From NCBI GenBank assembly GCA_015066175.1, contig SVOW01000019.1:1-34666 (forward strand): DNA of 34,666 bases. The letters run 5' to 3'. This document shows positions 19,290 through 28,168 of the stretch, piece after piece (the first letter of the stretch is position 1; every line of letters starts with the position of its first letter). The notes beneath the pieces are model-generated. The model was given only the letters and a program-made list of their open reading frames with translations, ran no database searches and was not told where the DNA came from. Both the position numbers and the translations under genes were made by a program. The stretch comes from Oscillospiraceae bacterium. Lineage in GTDB: Bacteria > Bacillota > Clostridia > Oscillospirales > Acutalibacteraceae.

Positions 19290-21191
19290 TTAATCAATAT
19301 ACTCTATTTTTTTAATAATATTCTGTCCGCCTTTTCTGCCATACCATACAATTTTTTTAGCATATTCAGGCAGGTCGTCGGGAGTAGAAGATGAATCAAT
19401 TTTTATACCGTGCTTTCTCTCTTCAAGAGGTTTGTAATTGTTCTGATAAATATTTGAAAAATACGAATAAAAATCATAATCAAGTTCAAGCACAGCACCT
19501 TTTGAAAAAGGATTTTTCACTATGTTTTTCTGATAACTCAAAAGTTCTTCAAACAAATTTTTATCATCAAAATATTCTTCAAGGAATGAATTCATTTCAC
19601 TATAGAATTCATCTCTGTTTTTCATAGCTTTGAGAAAAGCACCTTCATCAAGTGGCCATGTAAGTTCTCCGAAGCCATCAACTGTACAGGTAAGTGACCC
19701 TGCATTTGCAAGAACTTCTCTGTACTTTTCTTCAAGCCATAAATAAATTTTACCACAGATAGTTTCGGGATTTTTTACAGCATATTCAATAAGGCTCTCA
19801 TAAAATTCCGAATACTTTATCTTATTTTCATAATAAAGATAAATTGCAATGCACTGGAAAAGGCCCAGATTGTGGAAAGCTCTTACAAACACTGCAAAGA
19901 TGTTGCTTTTTATCCACATTTCTTTTGACATTGCGGAAGTGGAAACAACTATTCGTGAAAACTCAGTAATATCTCTTTTATCAGGCACAACATGGTACTG
20001 ATGCTGCTCTGTAACTGCATATTCAATTTCGTATTTCTTCATGTATTCCGGGTCATTCATAATTGAATTCATCAGAAGCTCGCAGTTGAAAAAATTTATT
20101 GACATATGCTGACCGCACTCAAGAAGCTGTTCCATTCCGTCACGGAAACTTTCGTATGTTTCGCCGGGAAGTCCGAGAATAATTTCCGAATAAGAACCGA
20201 TGCCGTTTTTGTTATACATGCTCATAAGTTCGTGGAAATTTTCAATAGGCATATTTTTTCTGTAAATATTATCAAGCACATTCTGATGAAGTGACTGAAA
20301 AGAAAGAGTTGCGCCCTTGCACATTCCGGCATCATTCAGGCGTTTGTTGATTCTGAAAACTGTTTCTGAATTATTTTTGGAATACGTCGCCTGAAACTTC
20401 TGCGGATATCCGTTTTCGCAATTCTTTTCAATCATATATTGTACAATATCTTCATCTCTTTCAAAAAGCCCAAAGTTTGCATCTGCGCAATAACAGTATT
20501 CAATTTTATTTCTGCTCATCCAGTCAATTTCCGCTTTGACTGTTTCAATATCATAAAGCCTTACTTTTGCTTTTTCATTGCCCCAATCGCAGAAAGCACA
20601 TTTGTTGGGGCAGCCTCTGTTTGTTTCAAGAATTGCAGAAAATTCAAGTTCTTCTTTTTCCACAAGTTCGTCAAAATATCCCTCGAGGTAAGGTGAAACT
20701 CTTTCAGGAATATCTGCACGTTTCTTCTCTGTGAAAACAGTTTCATTCCCTATTTTATACATAATGTTGGGAATGTTTTCTGCCGTTTCTTTACCTGCAA
20801 TAAACAGAAGAAGCTTTCTGAAAATTTCTTCACCTTCGCCGAAAATTGCAAAGTCAATAAAATCACTTTTTAAAACATCACTCTCTCTGTAAATCTGATG
20901 TCCGCCGAAAATGATTTTACAGTAAGGATATTTTTCTTTGATTTTTTTCGCCAGAACCTTGTTATATTCATAATTCCACACATAACAGGAAAAACCTACA
21001 ACACAAGGATTTTCAAAGCTTTCAACAACTTCATCTATATCGGATTTTTTATAAATAAAAGATTTGAAGGTAAATTCACTCTTCACTTTTTCATCCCTGA
21101 ATGCATACGCCACCAGTGTTCCTGCAGCATAAGGAAAATAAACAGAATTTCCGTATTGTGAATTAGGCTGCACCATATATAAATTTTTCAG
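19290..21191 (-). CDS. Radical SAM enzyme with B12-binding-like N-domain (paralogue B, CTG start)
   Basis: 633 residues if begun at CTG 21191, 628 from ATG 21176. CTG is preferred because AGAGGTGA (21205-21198) stands six bases before it but 21 bases before the ATG. The extra residues (M)KNLY also restore the MKKNVYLVQPN opening shared by the paralogues. The radical SAM cluster RGCPNKCAFCDW is at C194/C198/C201 counted from CTG. The N-domain shows GFSCYVWNYEYN and FGGHQIY without DxHxxG. EIILGLPGET and the C-terminal AKKIVWYGRKG are conserved. The reaction is unknown. A CTG start often means reduced translation, which would lower this copy's dose relative to its neighbours. Confidence 0.87.
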   Translation of the reverse strand: MKNLYMVQPNSQYGNSVYFPYAAGTLVAYAFRDEKVKSEFTFKSFIYKKSDIDEVVESFENPCVVGFSCYVWNYEYNKVLAKKIKEKYPYCKIIFGGHQIYRESDVLKSDFIDFAIFGEGEEIFRKLLLFIAGKETAENIPNIMYKIGNETVFTEKKRADIPERVSPYLEGYFDELVEKEELEFSAILETNRGCPNKCAFCDWGNEKAKVRLYDIETVKAEIDWMSRNKIEYCYCADANFGLFERDEDIVQYMIEKNCENGYPQKFQATYSKNNSETVFRINKRLNDAGMCKGATLSFQSLHQNVLDNIYRKNMPIENFHELMSMYNKNGIGSYSEIILGLPGETYESFRDGMEQLLECGQHMSINFFNCELLMNSIMNDPEYMKKYEIEYAVTEQHQYHVVPDKRDITEFSRIVVSTSAMSKEMWIKSNIFAVFVRAFHNLGLFQCIAIYLYYENKIKYSEFYESLIEYAVKNPETICGKIYLWLEEKYREVLANAGSLTCTVDGFGELTWPLDEGAFLKAMKNRDEFYSEMNSFLEEYFDDKNLFEELLSYQKNIVKNPFSKGAVLELDYDFYSYFSNIYQNNYKPLEERKHGIKIDSSSTPDDLPEYAKKIVWYGRKGGQNIIKKIEYID

Positions 21192-21197
21192 AGCGAA

Positions 21198-21205
21198 TCA
21201 CCTCT
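21198..21205 (-). promoter_or_regulatory. Ribosome binding site favouring a CTG start
   Basis: AGAGGTGA on the minus strand with a six-base spacer to in-frame CTG at 21191-21189. The next ATG is too far away for this site. Confidence 0.6.
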
Positions 21206-21224
21206 TTTCTTTCAGGATAATTTT

Positions 21225-23141
21225 TTATATTTCTTCTATTTTGTTGGGCATACTTGAGAACATCATTCTGCCGTTTCTTCTGCCGAACCAGATTATTTCT
21301 TTTGCGTATTCTATCCAATCTTTTGTATCAAAAGGAGTGGAGAAATTATATATAACATTTTCGTTTTCAAGAGGAATGTAAGAATTGCAGAGAATTGCAT
21401 CAAAATAATCTCTGAATTTATACGAGAAAGGCACTGCATAATTGTTGTGCAGCGGTCTTAAAACAACAGACATCTGGTATCTGAATAATTCTTCAAGCAT
21501 ATCCTCATCTTTGATATACCTTCTGACGAAACTTCTCATTTCATCATAAAAATCTGCTGAATCATAAAGGCAGTGGAGAAATACTGCTTCTTCAAGGGGA
21601 TAAGTAATTTTACCGAAAATATCATTCTGATAAACAAGTCCGCCTTTGCCGTCAACAAAATTGTGAAGAACGTTTGATACCATTTCAAACAAAGGTTTAC
21701 AGAATACACTTTCTTCTTCAATAAATTTGTGAAGAGATTTGTAAAAATCGTAATAAGAAACATTCATTTCTTTTCTTATATACATTGCAATGCACTGCAT
21801 AATTCCGAAGTGATGAAAAGACTGAACACAAGTTGAAAATTCATTTGCTTTTATCCAGTCATCAACGCTCATCGTGTCTGTGCCAACTACTATGCTTGAA
21901 GCACCCGAAAGCACATCGTCCATGCTTTCGCAGTGGTATTGATTAAGAGAAGTTGTGACAACTTTTATTTTATATTTTTCCATATATTCAGGACTTGCGA
22001 GAGTTGAATTAGGAAGAAGTTCGCAGTAATAAGCACTTACCGAGCTATGCTGACCAAGTTCAAGTATTTCACATAAACCATTGCAGAAAGTGTCGAGAGT
22101 TTCTCCGGGAAGGCCCAGAATAAGTTCTGTATAAGTTGAAATACCCGAACCTCTGTAACGTGCAATCTGATTTGCATACTGCTCTTTTGATATATTAACT
22201 CTGCCCACATTTTCAAGCACCTTTTCTTCAAGGCTCTGCATTGCAAGAGTTGCACCTTTACCGATTCCGTGTTCTGCAAGAAGTTTGTTTATTCTGAAAA
22301 CGCGGTCAATTTCATTCTTCGCGTAAGATACCTGCAAACGATTGGGATAACCTTTTGTTTCTTTAAGTTCAACTAACTTGTTTGCAATAATTTCATCACG
22401 CTCAAACATTCCGAAGTTTGCATCAACGCAATAAACAAATTCCATTTCGTGCTCTGACATCCATTCAAGTTCTGAAAGCACTTTTTCAAGAGGAAACAAA
22501 CGCACTTTTGAATTCAGTTCGCCCCAGTCACAATAAACGCAGTTATAGGGGCAACCTCTGTTTGTTTCAAGCACACACGAAAAGCGATAATCTTTATTCT
22601 TTAAAATTTCGTCAAACACACCTGTAAGATAAGGTGACGGATAATCAGAAATTGTAATTTTCTTTTCTTCTGTCTGTACAAGGTTTCCATCTTCATCCCT
22701 GTAAGAAATGTTGGGTATTTCTGAAAAATCGCCATTTTCATCAAGGCAGATAAGAACATCCCTGAATGCTTCCTCGCCTTTTCTGTGAACAAGGATATCA
22801 ATAAAATCGTAGTTTTCAAGAAATTCCGTTGTAGGCGGTACGTGATGTCCGCCGAATTCTATAATACAATCAGGATATTTTTCTTTGAGCTTCTTGGCGT
22901 ATTCAAGGTTATAACTATAGTTCCATATTGAGTTTGAAAAGCCTACAAGCGCAGGGTTTTCCAGGCTCTTGATACTTTCATCAATATCTTCAAGGCTATA
23001 TATAATTCTCTTGAAATCATATTTACTTTTAACTTTTTCATCATTCATGGCAAAAGCAACAAGCATACCCACCGCATAGGGCAGATAATATGTGTTGCCG
23101 TAAAGGCAACTTGCCTGAACAAGGTAAACATTCTTTTTCAT
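21225..23141 (-). CDS. Radical SAM enzyme with B12-binding-like N-domain (paralogue A)
   Basis: 638 residues, ATG 23141 with GGAAG nine bases upstream. It is the first of four head-to-tail paralogues. The N-domain has MKKNVYLVQA, GFSNSIWNYSYN, FGGHHVPPTTEFL and HRKGEE. Cluster Cys are at 197/201/204 in RGCPYNCVYCDW, followed by ELILGLPGETLDTF, GQHSSVSAYYCELLPNS, an HHFG block and WFGRR near the end. No DxHxxG is present. The Fkp-like gene ends 22 bases upstream, so both are in one transcript. Family knowledge supports radical chemistry using S-adenosylmethionine. Methylation, epimerisation, dehydration or C-C bond formation cannot be told apart from sequence. Confidence 0.88.
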   Translation of the reverse strand: MKKNVYLVQASCLYGNTYYLPYAVGMLVAFAMNDEKVKSKYDFKRIIYSLEDIDESIKSLENPALVGFSNSIWNYSYNLEYAKKLKEKYPDCIIEFGGHHVPPTTEFLENYDFIDILVHRKGEEAFRDVLICLDENGDFSEIPNISYRDEDGNLVQTEEKKITISDYPSPYLTGVFDEILKNKDYRFSCVLETNRGCPYNCVYCDWGELNSKVRLFPLEKVLSELEWMSEHEMEFVYCVDANFGMFERDEIIANKLVELKETKGYPNRLQVSYAKNEIDRVFRINKLLAEHGIGKGATLAMQSLEEKVLENVGRVNISKEQYANQIARYRGSGISTYTELILGLPGETLDTFCNGLCEILELGQHSSVSAYYCELLPNSTLASPEYMEKYKIKVVTTSLNQYHCESMDDVLSGASSIVVGTDTMSVDDWIKANEFSTCVQSFHHFGIMQCIAMYIRKEMNVSYYDFYKSLHKFIEEESVFCKPLFEMVSNVLHNFVDGKGGLVYQNDIFGKITYPLEEAVFLHCLYDSADFYDEMRSFVRRYIKDEDMLEELFRYQMSVVLRPLHNNYAVPFSYKFRDYFDAILCNSYIPLENENVIYNFSTPFDTKDWIEYAKEIIWFGRRNGRMMFSSMPNKIEEI

Positions 23142-23163
23142 ATCTGAAAACTTCCAATCTTTA

Positions 23164-25629
23164 TCAATATGAAATATCCAATCTTTTTATGGTTGAATCA
23201 ATTGAAGTAAATCTGTTTTTTATAAACTCCTGAACATCTTCCGCTGTGACATTTTCTTTCAGCACAGCAAGCAGATATCCACCGCCACCTGCTCCACAGA
23301 TTGAAACTGCATCAGCAAAATTTTGAAGTAATTCTTCGGTCAATTTTTCTATTTTATCGGTTGTTACTTTAGGAGAAATTTTTTTAAGCAAGTCAAAATG
23401 TTCATTAAGGCATTCTTTAAACTTTTTGAAATCATCTTTTTCAAAACTTTCACAAACTGAAACATTAAGTTCTTTGATTTCTTTGTAAGCAATCAATGCT
23501 TCTTCGTTTTTTTCAAGATATCTGTCCGCAACATCGCCTACAATAAAACGTCCGAAATGCCTTTGCCCTGTGGGCACAAGTATAATTTTTTCAGAAAAAA
23601 ATCTTTTAAAAGTTTCTGATAATTCTATCTGTCTGACAGATAATTCCTGTTCAATTCCGGGCAAAGATGATGTAATTTTTACACCCGGAAAAATTCCTCC
23701 TGCCTGGTCCTGCCAACCGCCGCCTGTTTTCATAACCTGCTCTGCCACAAAAACCATTTTGAGAATTGACTTTTCATCATAGCCCAGATTGAACATTTCA
23801 TCAAAAACTTTAAAGCAACCCGCAAGAAGAATACTACTTATGCCAAGGCCTGAGCCTTTGTCAAGCGAAATAACTTCTGTTGAAAGTCTGAATCCGTTTT
23901 TCAGAGAAGTGTTTTTATCTATTCCTACCGTTTCAAGCACTGCTCTGTGCAGATTAAAATCAGATAAATCATCTTCGTCTGATTCAGCATTTAAAACAAA
24001 AATCTTTTTTTTGCCGTCACTTACAAACTCAATAACTTTTTCGTCAAGTTTTTCTATCTTCACACGGATAGGTTTTTCTCCGTCAACCTTAACTGCAACG
24101 TTTATCACTTCTCCGCCATTGTCAATGCAATAAGGCATAGCATCTGTCCATGTGCCAGACAAGTTTACTCTTATCGGCAACTCTGTTTCAGCCTTATCTT
24201 TAAAACATTTTATTTCTTTCAATTTTTTTCTTGTTTCAAAAAAGCTTTTTATAACTTCTTCTCTTATTTTTTTATATTGGTTTTTCAAAAAAAAATCTTT
24301 CTTATCTTTTATATATCTGCTTCTTGCAAGATAATAATCTGCATCTGCGTTTTTGGTGCAGTAATCAAGGCTCAGCTTTTCTTCATCAGAAGAGTTCACA
24401 AATTTCAGATAAGAATCAGTAAACGAATTACCTTTATAAAATCTGGGAATATACCACAATTCTTCAGAAAATATTTTTTCTTTCGGATTTTCTTTTATAT
24501 CGCAGATTATCGTCACAAATCCACCATCTGCAAGTTTAATTCCGCAGACAGTTCTGTTATCATGTATTTCAACATTCTGAGAAAAAGTAATATCGCTCAC
24601 CAGACAACCGGAGCCGATTTTACAGCCTGCCTCCAGAATCACATTATCGAGCACAGTATTTTCCCCTACAAACGATTTCTCATTTACAAAACTGTTGATA
24701 TTTATATATGAGCCATCTTTTTGTGCAAGTTCAAAAATATTTGCAAGTGATTCTTTCGCCGTTCCCATGTGAAGAAATTTCTGATCTTCAAGCACAGAAA
24801 CCTCCAAAGAAAAAGGCGAAATAACATCAAACAAAATTTCACGGATTTTCAGGTGAATTTCGTTCTGAAGGTCTTCTTTCAGAAATTTTTCTCTGTCAAT
24901 TTTCTGAGAAAGCAATGCAATAATTTCAGGATAAAGATTAAGATCAATTTTGCCCGAAACCAATTTATCAATAATTTTATTTTCCTGCTCCATTTTTAAT
25001 AAAGCAGTGGATAATTCATCATTAAGGTATATAAATCCCGTATCAACCGACGGCTTTTCCATATTGTATTCTATGCATTTTTCATAAAGCTCATCTGCAC
25101 TGATTTTATGGGGATATTCCTGCATTATTCCGTTTTTGTCACAAAGCATCACACCGTGACGTGAGCCTGTTTCAAAATCTGTTTTTACTGCAAGACCTAC
25201 ATTATTTTCAAAACTTTTTACAAGTTTTTCCGTATCAACAATAATATCGCTGCAGCAGACAACTACACCTGCAGAAACTTTATTTAAGACTCTTTCCGCA
25301 TTTTTAAGCAGCAGTTCAAGCAAAGTAAAAGTTTCACCGTCAACAATAACATTTGCAAAACTTTTCCCTCTTACAGAATAGTTGATTGACCGCTTGCTCA
25401 TACCTCCCGAATTAACAACAAGAAGCTTTTTATCTTTGCCGTAATTGTTACCGATTACATTAATCAGAGCACCACCTGAGCCGATTCTGCAACCAAAATC
25501 CTCATCACAAACAACACGTATGTCAAAAGAATATCTGTCACAGATTTCACCGATAAGTTTTTCGCTCATCAATTTCTGTTCACTTGTTCCCACCGTAAGA
25601 AATACGGTTTCAGTGCTTCTTTTGCTCAT
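23164..25629 (-). CDS. Bifunctional sugar-1-P nucleotidylyltransferase / GHMP sugar kinase (Fkp-like)
   Basis: 821 residues, ATG with AGAGG upstream. The N-terminal part (about 35-285) is a fucokinase-type pyrophosphorylase with RIGSGGALINVI (48-59) and NSGGMSKR (73-80) for nucleotide binding. Residues ~305-375 have a left-handed beta-helix pattern. The C-terminal part (about 480-821) is a GHMP kinase: PIRVNLSGTWTD (485-496), KGSGLGISSI (591-600) as the ATP loop, GGGWQDQAGG (636-645) and CGAGGGGYL (778-786). This is the arrangement of Bacteroides Fkp, which turns L-fucose into GDP-L-fucose, though Fkp is ~950 residues. Substrate here could be L-fucose, D-arabinose, a heptose or another sugar. 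It sits between two membrane proteins and four radical SAM enzymes in one operon, so it probably supplies their activated sugar. Confidence 0.88.
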   Translation of the reverse strand: MSKRSTETVFLTVGTSEQKLMSEKLIGEICDRYSFDIRVVCDEDFGCRIGSGGALINVIGNNYGKDKKLLVVNSGGMSKRSINYSVRGKSFANVIVDGETFTLLELLLKNAERVLNKVSAGVVVCCSDIIVDTEKLVKSFENNVGLAVKTDFETGSRHGVMLCDKNGIMQEYPHKISADELYEKCIEYNMEKPSVDTGFIYLNDELSTALLKMEQENKIIDKLVSGKIDLNLYPEIIALLSQKIDREKFLKEDLQNEIHLKIREILFDVISPFSLEVSVLEDQKFLHMGTAKESLANIFELAQKDGSYININSFVNEKSFVGENTVLDNVILEAGCKIGSGCLVSDITFSQNVEIHDNRTVCGIKLADGGFVTIICDIKENPKEKIFSEELWYIPRFYKGNSFTDSYLKFVNSSDEEKLSLDYCTKNADADYYLARSRYIKDKKDFFLKNQYKKIREEVIKSFFETRKKLKEIKCFKDKAETELPIRVNLSGTWTDAMPYCIDNGGEVINVAVKVDGEKPIRVKIEKLDEKVIEFVSDGKKKIFVLNAESDEDDLSDFNLHRAVLETVGIDKNTSLKNGFRLSTEVISLDKGSGLGISSILLAGCFKVFDEMFNLGYDEKSILKMVFVAEQVMKTGGGWQDQAGGIFPGVKITSSLPGIEQELSVRQIELSETFKRFFSEKIILVPTGQRHFGRFIVGDVADRYLEKNEEALIAYKEIKELNVSVCESFEKDDFKKFKECLNEHFDLLKKISPKVTTDKIEKLTEELLQNFADAVSICGAGGGGYLLAVLKENVTAEDVQEFIKNRFTSIDSTIKRLDISY

Positions 25630-25707
25630 AGAGATACCTCTTTGGTGTAAACGAGATTATTTATATTCGTGCCAACATAAAACTATTGTGCATAAATAAA
25701 TTTCTCA

Positions 25708-26793
25708 TTAATTCATCATGATTAAAAAATTTGCCAGATTGTCAACATCTGCAAGAAAAACTCTTGCTGAGAAATAGAAAAGAGTTATTAAAATAACAAT
25801 AAAAACAAATGAATGTTTTTCAATTATTTCCGTTAATTTATGCATTGATTTTTCAGCTGAAACGTTTTTGGTATTAAGCAAAGAAATCATTGAAAGCGGA
25901 ACAATATAGTTAATCGTATAGAACGCAGCACTGCCTGCCTGAATAAATCCGATAACAGAAAAGATATATGCAACTGCAATAGTTACCGCTGCAAATACAG
26001 GGTTAAAAATCGCAACAACTTCTTCCGTTTTCTTCTTGTCTTTCTTTTTTAAAGAAACTGTGCTTCTGTTTTTAAACATTTCTTTGAAGAAATATATTCC
26101 TAAAACAAAAACGGGAATCGCGAAGATAAACAGCAATACATTTTCATAGCTGATATGTTTAAAATAAACATTTTCAAAGAAAGTGAACTCTTTGATAAAC
26201 TTGTCAAAAGCCGGATATGTTTTTACAAGGTGAGAATTCAGCACTATTCCGGCACAAATGGTAATTGCCGAAAGAATCAGCATAATAAGATTTTTTGTGC
26301 TTTTGAAAAGCTTGTCAATCTTAGAAGCAAAATAAAAAACAAGAGCCGGAAAAACATAAAGAAAAAGTGCATTTTCAAGAAGAATGGTTGCAACAAAAAG
26401 GAAAACAACAAGTGTTATCTCGTTGGGAATGATTGTTTTTTCTCTGAGTGCGTTTAAAATGAACAGCAATGCGATACACCAGATGAAAAGGTTTATACAG
26501 TTTTCCTGTTTCGCAAAAAGGAGTGGCTCTGTTACAAGAATCGCAGAAATAATCAAACCTGCTTTTCCGAATTTACTTTCCAATTTCGTCATTAAAATTG
26601 CGGACAAAACTGCAAAGAGTAATATCAGGCAAACAAACACAATCCCTACAGTTGAAAAATCAAATGTCAACGGATAAAAATCTGCAAAGCCTATGAGATC
26701 TCTGTCTGACAAAAGGACTGCTCTTAAAAAAATAAATAAAGCGACTAAGAGAGGCGCAAAATTACTTTTTTTGAATGATTTAATATTATTCAT
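25708..26793 (-). CDS. Polytopic membrane protein (family not recognised)
   Basis: 361 residues from ATG 26793, chosen because AAGGAGGGG lies six bases before it. The open frame extends 33 bases further to a TTG with no ribosome site. About nine hydrophobic segments are visible, with a Lys-rich cytoplasmic loop (SLKKKDKKKTEE, near 260) and few charged catalytic-looking motifs. It is probably a glycan-related integral membrane protein (polymerase, flippase or GT-C-like transferase) judging by its place between another such protein and the Fkp-like gene. No diagnostic motif was found, so this is inference from context. A 78-base gap separates it from the Fkp-like gene. No clear terminator is seen there. 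Confidence 0.75.
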   Translation of the reverse strand: MNNIKSFKKSNFAPLLVALFIFLRAVLLSDRDLIGFADFYPLTFDFSTVGIVFVCLILLFAVLSAILMTKLESKFGKAGLIISAILVTEPLLFAKQENCINLFIWCIALLFILNALREKTIIPNEITLVVFLFVATILLENALFLYVFPALVFYFASKIDKLFKSTKNLIMLILSAITICAGIVLNSHLVKTYPAFDKFIKEFTFFENVYFKHISYENVLLFIFAIPVFVLGIYFFKEMFKNRSTVSLKKKDKKKTEEVVAIFNPVFAAVTIAVAYIFSVIGFIQAGSAAFYTINYIVPLSMISLLNTKNVSAEKSMHKLTEIIEKHSFVFIVILITLFYFSARVFLADVDNLANFLIMMN

Positions 26794-26806
26794 AAAATAC
26801 CCCTCC

Positions 26807-28036
26807 TTAATTGTAAAGTGTTGCAAAGAATGTCAGGAAATAAAGGATTCCCGCAATTGATGCGATAAGATGTTTTTTACCGAATTCTTTTGCTTCTTTA
26901 CAAGTGTCAACAACCGCTTTATGGTCTTTTACAACGAAGTAAACAATAAGTCCTGCCTGAACAAGAATATGATTATATAAATATTTGGAAAATTCCCATG
27001 AAAGAATAATCGCAGGAATTGCTGCTACAATTGAAATTGAACTGAGAAAATAAATAATTTTCTGAATTTTATCTTTCTCTGCTTTGATAACTTTTTTCCA
27101 AAAAATACCCATAACAGTATAAAAAGGTATCGCAACAAAAATCAGATTTAACGCAGTATTGAGCCCTCTTCCAAAGTTTTCAAAATAAATATGGAAAGAC
27201 GTGTTGAGTGCTTTATCTACAGGCATAAAGAAGTCGATAAGCCACATATTTATAAAACGTTCTCTGTATTCTGGTTCAAGTTCACCGGCATAACGCTTAA
27301 AGAAGAAATCTACCATTTCCCCTGCATTTGCAAAGTCAACCCATTTTTCAGAAATAGGAGCAAAAAGTGCAAGAGCGATAATTGCGATATATGTAACTCC
27401 GCAAAGGATTCCGTCTTTTTTTGACATTCCGCCTGAATAAAATTCCTGAAGGATGATAATTGCAATAAGAATCATGCTTGTGAAAACGAAAATAGGGTTT
27501 ACAACCGTTGCCAACGCACAAATAACAGGCACAAGCCATTTTCCTATTTTATTATCCGCAAGATAAACGGCAAATAGTGTAAGTGCCCAAACAAGCTTAT
27601 CGAGCTTTATGTCTGTATAGAAATATTTAAATGGCATAGGAATCATAAATACTACTACCGCAACAAAAAGAACATAAGTAAGCCTTTCTTTATCAAACCT
27701 TACTTTGCTTAATGCTTTACCTATGCAAAGAGTCATTCCAAGCATAAGAAGCGCAGAGAATATAGTTATTACAGTACGCGTAATATCATCTGTTACCGTA
27801 TCAGTAAACTTACTGATAATCTCTCCTACAAAACCTCTTGAAATATAGCCTTTTTCAAAAGTATAAAGATAGTGAATAAGATAATATCCGCTCGCACTCG
27901 GAATAAGCTTTTCAAGTATACAATAAAGCAAATATCCTCCAAAAACTATTAACGGAAACAGATAGCAGGAAACAACGCTTGAAAAAATGCCTTTTTCTGA
28001 AGTTAAATTTCTCCCCGCTTTTTTATCAAAAGCCAT
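26807..28036 (-). CDS. Polytopic membrane protein, possible GT-C-like, first gene of operon
   Basis: 409 residues from ATG 28036, which has GGGAGGGG seven bases upstream. A longer frame to 28087 would start inside the promoter region and lacks a ribosome site. About nine to ten membrane helices are visible. A loop after the first helix reads HYLYTFEKGYISRGFVGEII. An Arg-Gly-Phe/Leu-type motif in this position occurs in poorly characterised membrane proteins of polysaccharide clusters, some thought to resemble GT-C glycosyltransferases. That link is from memory of sequence style, not proof. The gene ends 13 bases before the next membrane-protein gene, so they are co-transcribed. A substrate cannot be named. 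Confidence 0.75.
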   Translation of the reverse strand: MAFDKKAGRNLTSEKGIFSSVVSCYLFPLIVFGGYLLYCILEKLIPSASGYYLIHYLYTFEKGYISRGFVGEIISKFTDTVTDDITRTVITIFSALLMLGMTLCIGKALSKVRFDKERLTYVLFVAVVVFMIPMPFKYFYTDIKLDKLVWALTLFAVYLADNKIGKWLVPVICALATVVNPIFVFTSMILIAIIILQEFYSGGMSKKDGILCGVTYIAIIALALFAPISEKWVDFANAGEMVDFFFKRYAGELEPEYRERFINMWLIDFFMPVDKALNTSFHIYFENFGRGLNTALNLIFVAIPFYTVMGIFWKKVIKAEKDKIQKIIYFLSSISIVAAIPAIILSWEFSKYLYNHILVQAGLIVYFVVKDHKAVVDTCKEAKEFGKKHLIASIAGILYFLTFFATLYN

Positions 28037-28077
28037 TATAAATCCCCTCCCGGAATATACATACTGATACAAAGTTA

Positions 28078-28106
28078 ATGTTACCACAAAATCGCTTCAA
28101 AGTCAA
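28078..28106 (-). promoter_or_regulatory. Strong sigma-A promoter of the radical SAM operon
   Basis: Minus strand TTGACT (28106-28101), exactly 17 bases, then TAACAT (28083-28078) with TG one base before the -10. It lies about 42 bases before ATG 28036. No other promoter of this quality was seen between here and 15415, so a single ~12.6-kb transcript of seven genes is likely. Confidence 0.65.
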
Positions 28107-28130
28107 TAGAAACAACATCTGAAGAAAAAA

Positions 28131-28161
28131 AGAGCTCAGCAGAATTACCCCGCTGAGCTCT
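28131..28161 (-). terminator. Intrinsic terminator of the decarboxylase operon
   Basis: AGAGCTCAGC arms (28131-28140 and 28152-28161) pair perfectly around an 11-base loop. On the minus strand the stem is followed by seven T. It lies just past the stop at 28169 and isolates the decarboxylase genes from the next promoter. Confidence 0.88.
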
Positions 28162-28168
28162 CGATTAA

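Noticed and set aside
28037-28087. Longer N-terminus for the first membrane protein
   Set aside because: It would start within the promoter region with no ribosome site, whereas ATG 28036 has GGGAGGGG.
28037-28168. Cobalamin or other riboswitch before the radical SAM operon
   Set aside because: The leader from promoter to ATG is only about 40 bases, too short for such a switch, and no matching conserved blocks are seen.
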